Part shown: positions 60,556 to 64,000 of the stretch, piece after piece | Layout of the letters: each line of letters begins with the position of its first letter | Position numbering within the stretch: position 1 is the stretch's first letter | Source of the DNA: Oceanospirillaceae bacterium | GTDB taxonomy: Bacteria; Pseudomonadota; Gammaproteobacteria; Pseudomonadales; Balneatricaceae | NCBI GenBank assembly: GCA_013215505.1 | Contig: JABSQZ010000010.1 | Location: 124,001-188,000 of the forward strand | DNA length: 64,000 nucleotides | Direction of reading: 5' to 3' | The notes under the pieces: generated by a model | Seen by the model: the letters and a program-made list of their open reading frames with translations, nothing else | What the model was told of the DNA's origin: nothing | The model's database searches: none | Position numbers and translations under genes: made by a program

Positions 60556-60723
60556 TAATGCTGTCCACTTATCCTAAACTTGTTGAAGGTATTCTAGGTT
60601 GATAATAGTTCACTCACAAGCATAAGCCCTAAGCTATCTCAGTTGGCGACTAAGTCATCTTTCACTAACCCTATAGATTTTTTAATTCCATATCAGGCAA
60701 TGGTCTTATTCTTTTCGCAAGAG

Positions 60724-60819
60724 ACGCTCTTTGGCATCCCTGCCAACGCTAATACCGTTCGTCCTGAACATACGCTCTTTGGCATCCCTGCCAACGCTAA
60801 TACCGTTCGTCCTGAACAT
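60724..60819. repeat. 48-bp direct tandem duplication
   Basis: The unit beginning ACGCTCTTTGGCATCCC occurs at 60724-60771 and 60772-60819 with no differences that I can see, immediately before the adk terminator. Exact identity indicates a recent event. Confidence 0.95.
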
Positions 60820-60846
60820 AAAAAAAGCCGCACTAGGCGGCTTTTA
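60819..60846 (-). terminator. Rho-independent terminator of adk
   Basis: On the minus strand AAGCCGCC-TAGT-GCGGCTTTTTTT, a GC-rich stem followed by a T-run, 18 bases past the adk stop. Confidence 0.9.
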
Positions 60847-60864
60847 ATACTAGAGAGTATAAGT

Positions 60865-61875
<1,011 letters not shown>

Positions 61876-62700
61876 CTACAGGCCTCTTAGCTTCGCTTCG
61901 TGCCAAAATCCATCAAGTTCATCCAGAGAATACTGCTGCCAATCCTTGTCACCGTCACTGACACTCTGCTCGACATAGCCAAAGCGGCGGCTAAATTTAT
62001 TGTTAGTGCCGCGCAGGGCCTCCTCTGCGTTGACTCCTAGATGCCGTGCCAAATTGACTTGAGAAAACAACAAGTCTCCCATCTCATCCTTAATCGCCGG
62101 CATATGACCACTGGCTATGGCCTCTTTAAGCTCGGCCAATTCCTCTTCAATTTTTTCAATAACAGGCGTGATCTCACACCAGTCAAAACCTACCTTTGCC
62201 GCCCTGCGCTGCAGTTTGTCGGCCCTTTGTAGCGCCGGCAAGGCCTTGGGGATGTCGTCTAACAATGAACTTTCGGAGTTTTTCTGAGTTTGACTTTTTT
62301 GCAATCTCTCCTGTACTTTGATCGCCTCCCAACTTTCAGCTATTTGCTGCTCGCTGGGTTTAACTGCCACTTTGGCATGCAGGTCAAGATCCAAAAACAC
62401 GTGCGGATGACGACGTATAAGCTTGCTGACTAATTGATGTATGACCTCGGACAAATCAAACAATTGTTGCTCGCGGGCCAGCTGTGAGTAAAATAAGATC
62501 TGAAACAACAGATCTCCCAGCTCTTCGCACAAATGTGGCCAATCACCCTGTTCAATAGCATCTACTACTTCGTAGCACTCTTCCAAAGTGTAGGGAATAA
62601 TACTACTGAAATCTTGTTTGATATCCCAGGGACAACCAAATTCCGGCTCTCTTAAGCGCTCCAGTAAATACACCAGATCTTCTAAATTATACTTTTTCAT
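61876..62700 (-). CDS. mazG: Nucleoside triphosphate pyrophosphohydrolase MazG
   Basis: A 274-residue MazG with two tandem MazG domains: N-terminal LVYLLERLREPEFGCPWDIKQDFSSIIPYTLEECYEVVDAIEQGDWPHLCEELGDLLFQILFYS and C-terminal KVGFDWCEITPVIEKIEEELAELKEAI plus DEMGDLLFSQVNLARHL. It cleaves NTPs to NMP and pyrophosphate and lowers ppGpp in E. coli. I chose the ATG at 62700 over a GTG two codons upstream. It lies after relA on the same strand, the conserved relA-mazG pair. Confidence 0.96.
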   Translation of the reverse strand: MKKYNLEDLVYLLERLREPEFGCPWDIKQDFSSIIPYTLEECYEVVDAIEQGDWPHLCEELGDLLFQILFYSQLAREQQLFDLSEVIHQLVSKLIRRHPHVFLDLDLHAKVAVKPSEQQIAESWEAIKVQERLQKSQTQKNSESSLLDDIPKALPALQRADKLQRRAAKVGFDWCEITPVIEKIEEELAELKEAIASGHMPAIKDEMGDLLFSQVNLARHLGVNAEEALRGTNNKFSRRFGYVEQSVSDGDKDWQQYSLDELDGFWHEAKLRGL

Positions 62701-62795
62701 TACCACTGCAGACTCTTTAGCTGGGATCAGGGAAGATGCGAACCACTGCAGACTGTTCTATGCAGGGCATAGCCATAGCAGACTGGTTGTCACCT

Positions 62796-64000
62796 TTATT
62801 GACTCGGATTACTTCTGTTGCGCCGAACATCAATCACATTTGAGACCTGGTTAACTTTGTCCATCAGCCGACCTAAACTATCCAACCTGGCTACCTCTAT
62901 GGTAAACATAAAATTAGCAGTACTGTTCTGTCTGTCGGTCTTAGTATTTGCCGAAAGTACATTGCAGTGTTCATTGGCAAAAACAGTCATCATATCGCGC
63001 AGTAAACCGGAGCGATCATAGGCGGTAATCGCTATTTCTACCGGATAAGTGCGCTCGCCTTTCTCACCCCACTCTACCGGTACAATCCGCACTGCGTCAT
63101 TTTCGCGCAAAGTCATCAAGTTCGAGCAATCATCGCGGTGGATCGACACCCCTCTGCCCTGAGTAATAAAGCCGCTGATCAGATCTCCTGGAACTGGCTG
63201 ACAGCATGAGGCAATGTTAGTTAACAGATTTGCCACGCCGAGAATACTGATACCCGAGTTATCAGAGGCCTTATCTTGCGCTTTCCTGGTGGCACTTAGC
63301 GCTAAAGGTAATTGTTCGTCCTCGGCCCTATCTCCCAATTGTGACTGCGTCGCATTCAGTATTTGCGATAGCCTGATATCCCCGGCGCCCAGGGCCGCAT
63401 ACATATCATTAATTTGTTGGAAGTTAATTTGCCTGGCGGTGACTTTTAGATCGATATCACCGGCGTTAATAGCTAATCGATTAAATTCACGCTCTATAAT
63501 TTGACGACCGGCGGCAATATTTTTGTCTTTATCTTGCAGTTTAAACCAGTGAGCTACTTTTGCCCTGGCTTTGGAAGTAGTGACATAGCCAAGATTTAAG
63601 TTCAACCAATCGCGCCTGGGCTTTTGCTCGGAGCCGGTTAGAATTTCAACTTGGTCACCCGTGGTCAAAGGCTTATTTAACGGTACTATACGGCCATTAA
63701 CTTTGGCCCCACAGCAGCGGTGTCCAATTTCAGTGTGCACTCGGTAGGCGAAATCTATTGCGGTTGCACCATTTTGCATGTCTATCACATGACCATCAGG
63801 AGTGAATAGATAGAGTCGATCCTGAACCACATCTGTCCTTAAAATTTCACCGAGCCCCTCAGCTTCGCCCAGGTCTTCATGCCATTCCAAAACTTGTCTC
63901 AGCCAGGTGATTTTATCTTCATAGGAATCACTGCCAGCGTCAGTATCAGTACCTTTATAGACATGGTGAGCGCATACTCCGAGCTCCGCTTCTTCGTGCA
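62796..64000 (-). CDS. relA: GTP pyrophosphokinase RelA (3' part, 5' end outside window)
   Basis: About 400 codons, from the right edge to the stop at 62796. The visible part begins in the synthetase C-terminal end (MHEEAELGVCAHHVYKGTDTDA), then a TGS domain (YLFTPDGHVIDMQNGATAIDFAYRVHTEIGHRCCGAKVNGRIVPLNKPLTTGDQVEILTGSEQKP), a linker with a zinc-finger-like CCQPVPGDLI region, and a C-terminal ACT domain (YPVEIAITAYDRSGLLRDMMTVFANE). The MHEEAELGVCAH signature and adjacent mazG favour RelA over SpoT. The hydrolase region lies outside, so its activity cannot be judged. Confidence 0.95.
   Translation of the reverse strand, partial: HEEAELGVCAHHVYKGTDTDAGSDSYEDKITWLRQVLEWHEDLGEAEGLGEILRTDVVQDRLYLFTPDGHVIDMQNGATAIDFAYRVHTEIGHRCCGAKVNGRIVPLNKPLTTGDQVEILTGSEQKPRRDWLNLNLGYVTTSKARAKVAHWFKLQDKDKNIAAGRQIIEREFNRLAINAGDIDLKVTARQINFQQINDMYAALGAGDIRLSQILNATQSQLGDRAEDEQLPLALSATRKAQDKASDNSGISILGVANLLTNIASCCQPVPGDLISGFITQGRGVSIHRDDCSNLMTLRENDAVRIVPVEWGEKGERTYPVEIAITAYDRSGLLRDMMTVFANEHCNVLSANTKTDRQNSTANFMFTIEVARLDSLGRLMDKVNQVSNVIDVRRNRSNPSQ

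Larger units (their letters stand above)
60556..60864. other. Spacer between hemH and adk holding a tandem duplication
   Basis: 309 bp with the 48-bp tandem repeat (60724-60819) and the adk terminator (60819-60846). No further gene. Confidence 0.6.

Overview
The window looks like a chromosome segment of a free-living, probably marine gammaproteobacterium related to the Pseudomonadales/Cellvibrionales. The order prmA - zinc-ribbon/DUF3426 protein - dusB - fis - purH - purD is the arrangement I know from Pseudomonas relatives, and relA next to mazG, adk, hemH and rlmB fits as well. There is no rRNA, tRNA, CRISPR array, prophage or transposase gene. Intergenic DNA is unusually rich in small repeats, and several genes are visibly decaying.

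Layout. Positions 1-6.5 kb hold catabolism of 2-aminobenzoyl-CoA (anthraniloyl-CoA): a MarR regulator cut by the left edge, an SDR dehydrogenase, a fused FAD monooxygenase/old-yellow-enzyme reductase, then divergently glutaryl-CoA dehydrogenase and a kynurenine-formamidase-like hydrolase. From 6.7 to 21 kb are a cupin, a dimethylglycine/sarcosine-dehydrogenase-like enzyme, a stand-alone Lrp ligand-binding domain, an M17 aminopeptidase, a TPR lipoprotein, a RidA protein, a LysR-linked pair of redox genes and a ClpP paralogue. From 21.4 to 29 kb is a siderophore uptake operon (AraC regulator, TonB receptor, FhuF-type reductase, ABC ATPase, binding protein, permease) whose permease gene is interrupted by an in-frame TGA. 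From 29.5 to 38.8 kb are a periplasmic binding protein, a HAD hydrolase, an acyl-CoA thioesterase, a complete Liv-type ABC importer and tryptophan 2,3-dioxygenase. From 39 to 45.5 kb is the prmA-to-purD housekeeping block. From 45.7 to 50.3 kb three neighbouring envelope genes share one C-terminal domain, one of them an L,D-transpeptidase. From 50.8 to 55.9 kb is the prkA-yeaH-spoVR stress module. From 56.3 to 58.3 kb an XRE-cupin regulator faces a BenE transporter across two palindromic sites. The right end carries hinT, rlmB, hemH, adk, mazG and the 3' part of relA.

How the genes work together: tryptophan dioxygenase (about 37 kb), the formamidase-like hydrolase (5.6 kb), the anthraniloyl-CoA monooxygenase (1.4 kb) and glutaryl-CoA dehydrogenase (4.4 kb) are steps of one route from tryptophan through kynurenine and anthranilate to central metabolism. 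RidA, the thioesterase and the Liv-type importer are plausible helpers. Kynureninase, the aminobenzoate-CoA ligase and the hydratase are not in the window. A palindrome with core AAGCTTAA lies upstream of both gcdH and kynA and may mark joint control.

The most unusual material is non-coding: (1) a 0.2-0.3 kb element with terminal inverted repeats and internal hairpin arms whose sequence differs between copies while pairing is kept; (2) five arrays of 7-bp repeats from one related unit family; (3) a 99-bp tandem array that duplicates the 3' end of the monooxygenase gene; (4) at least four broken gene remnants besides the split permease. All calls come from reading the sequence; no database search was run.
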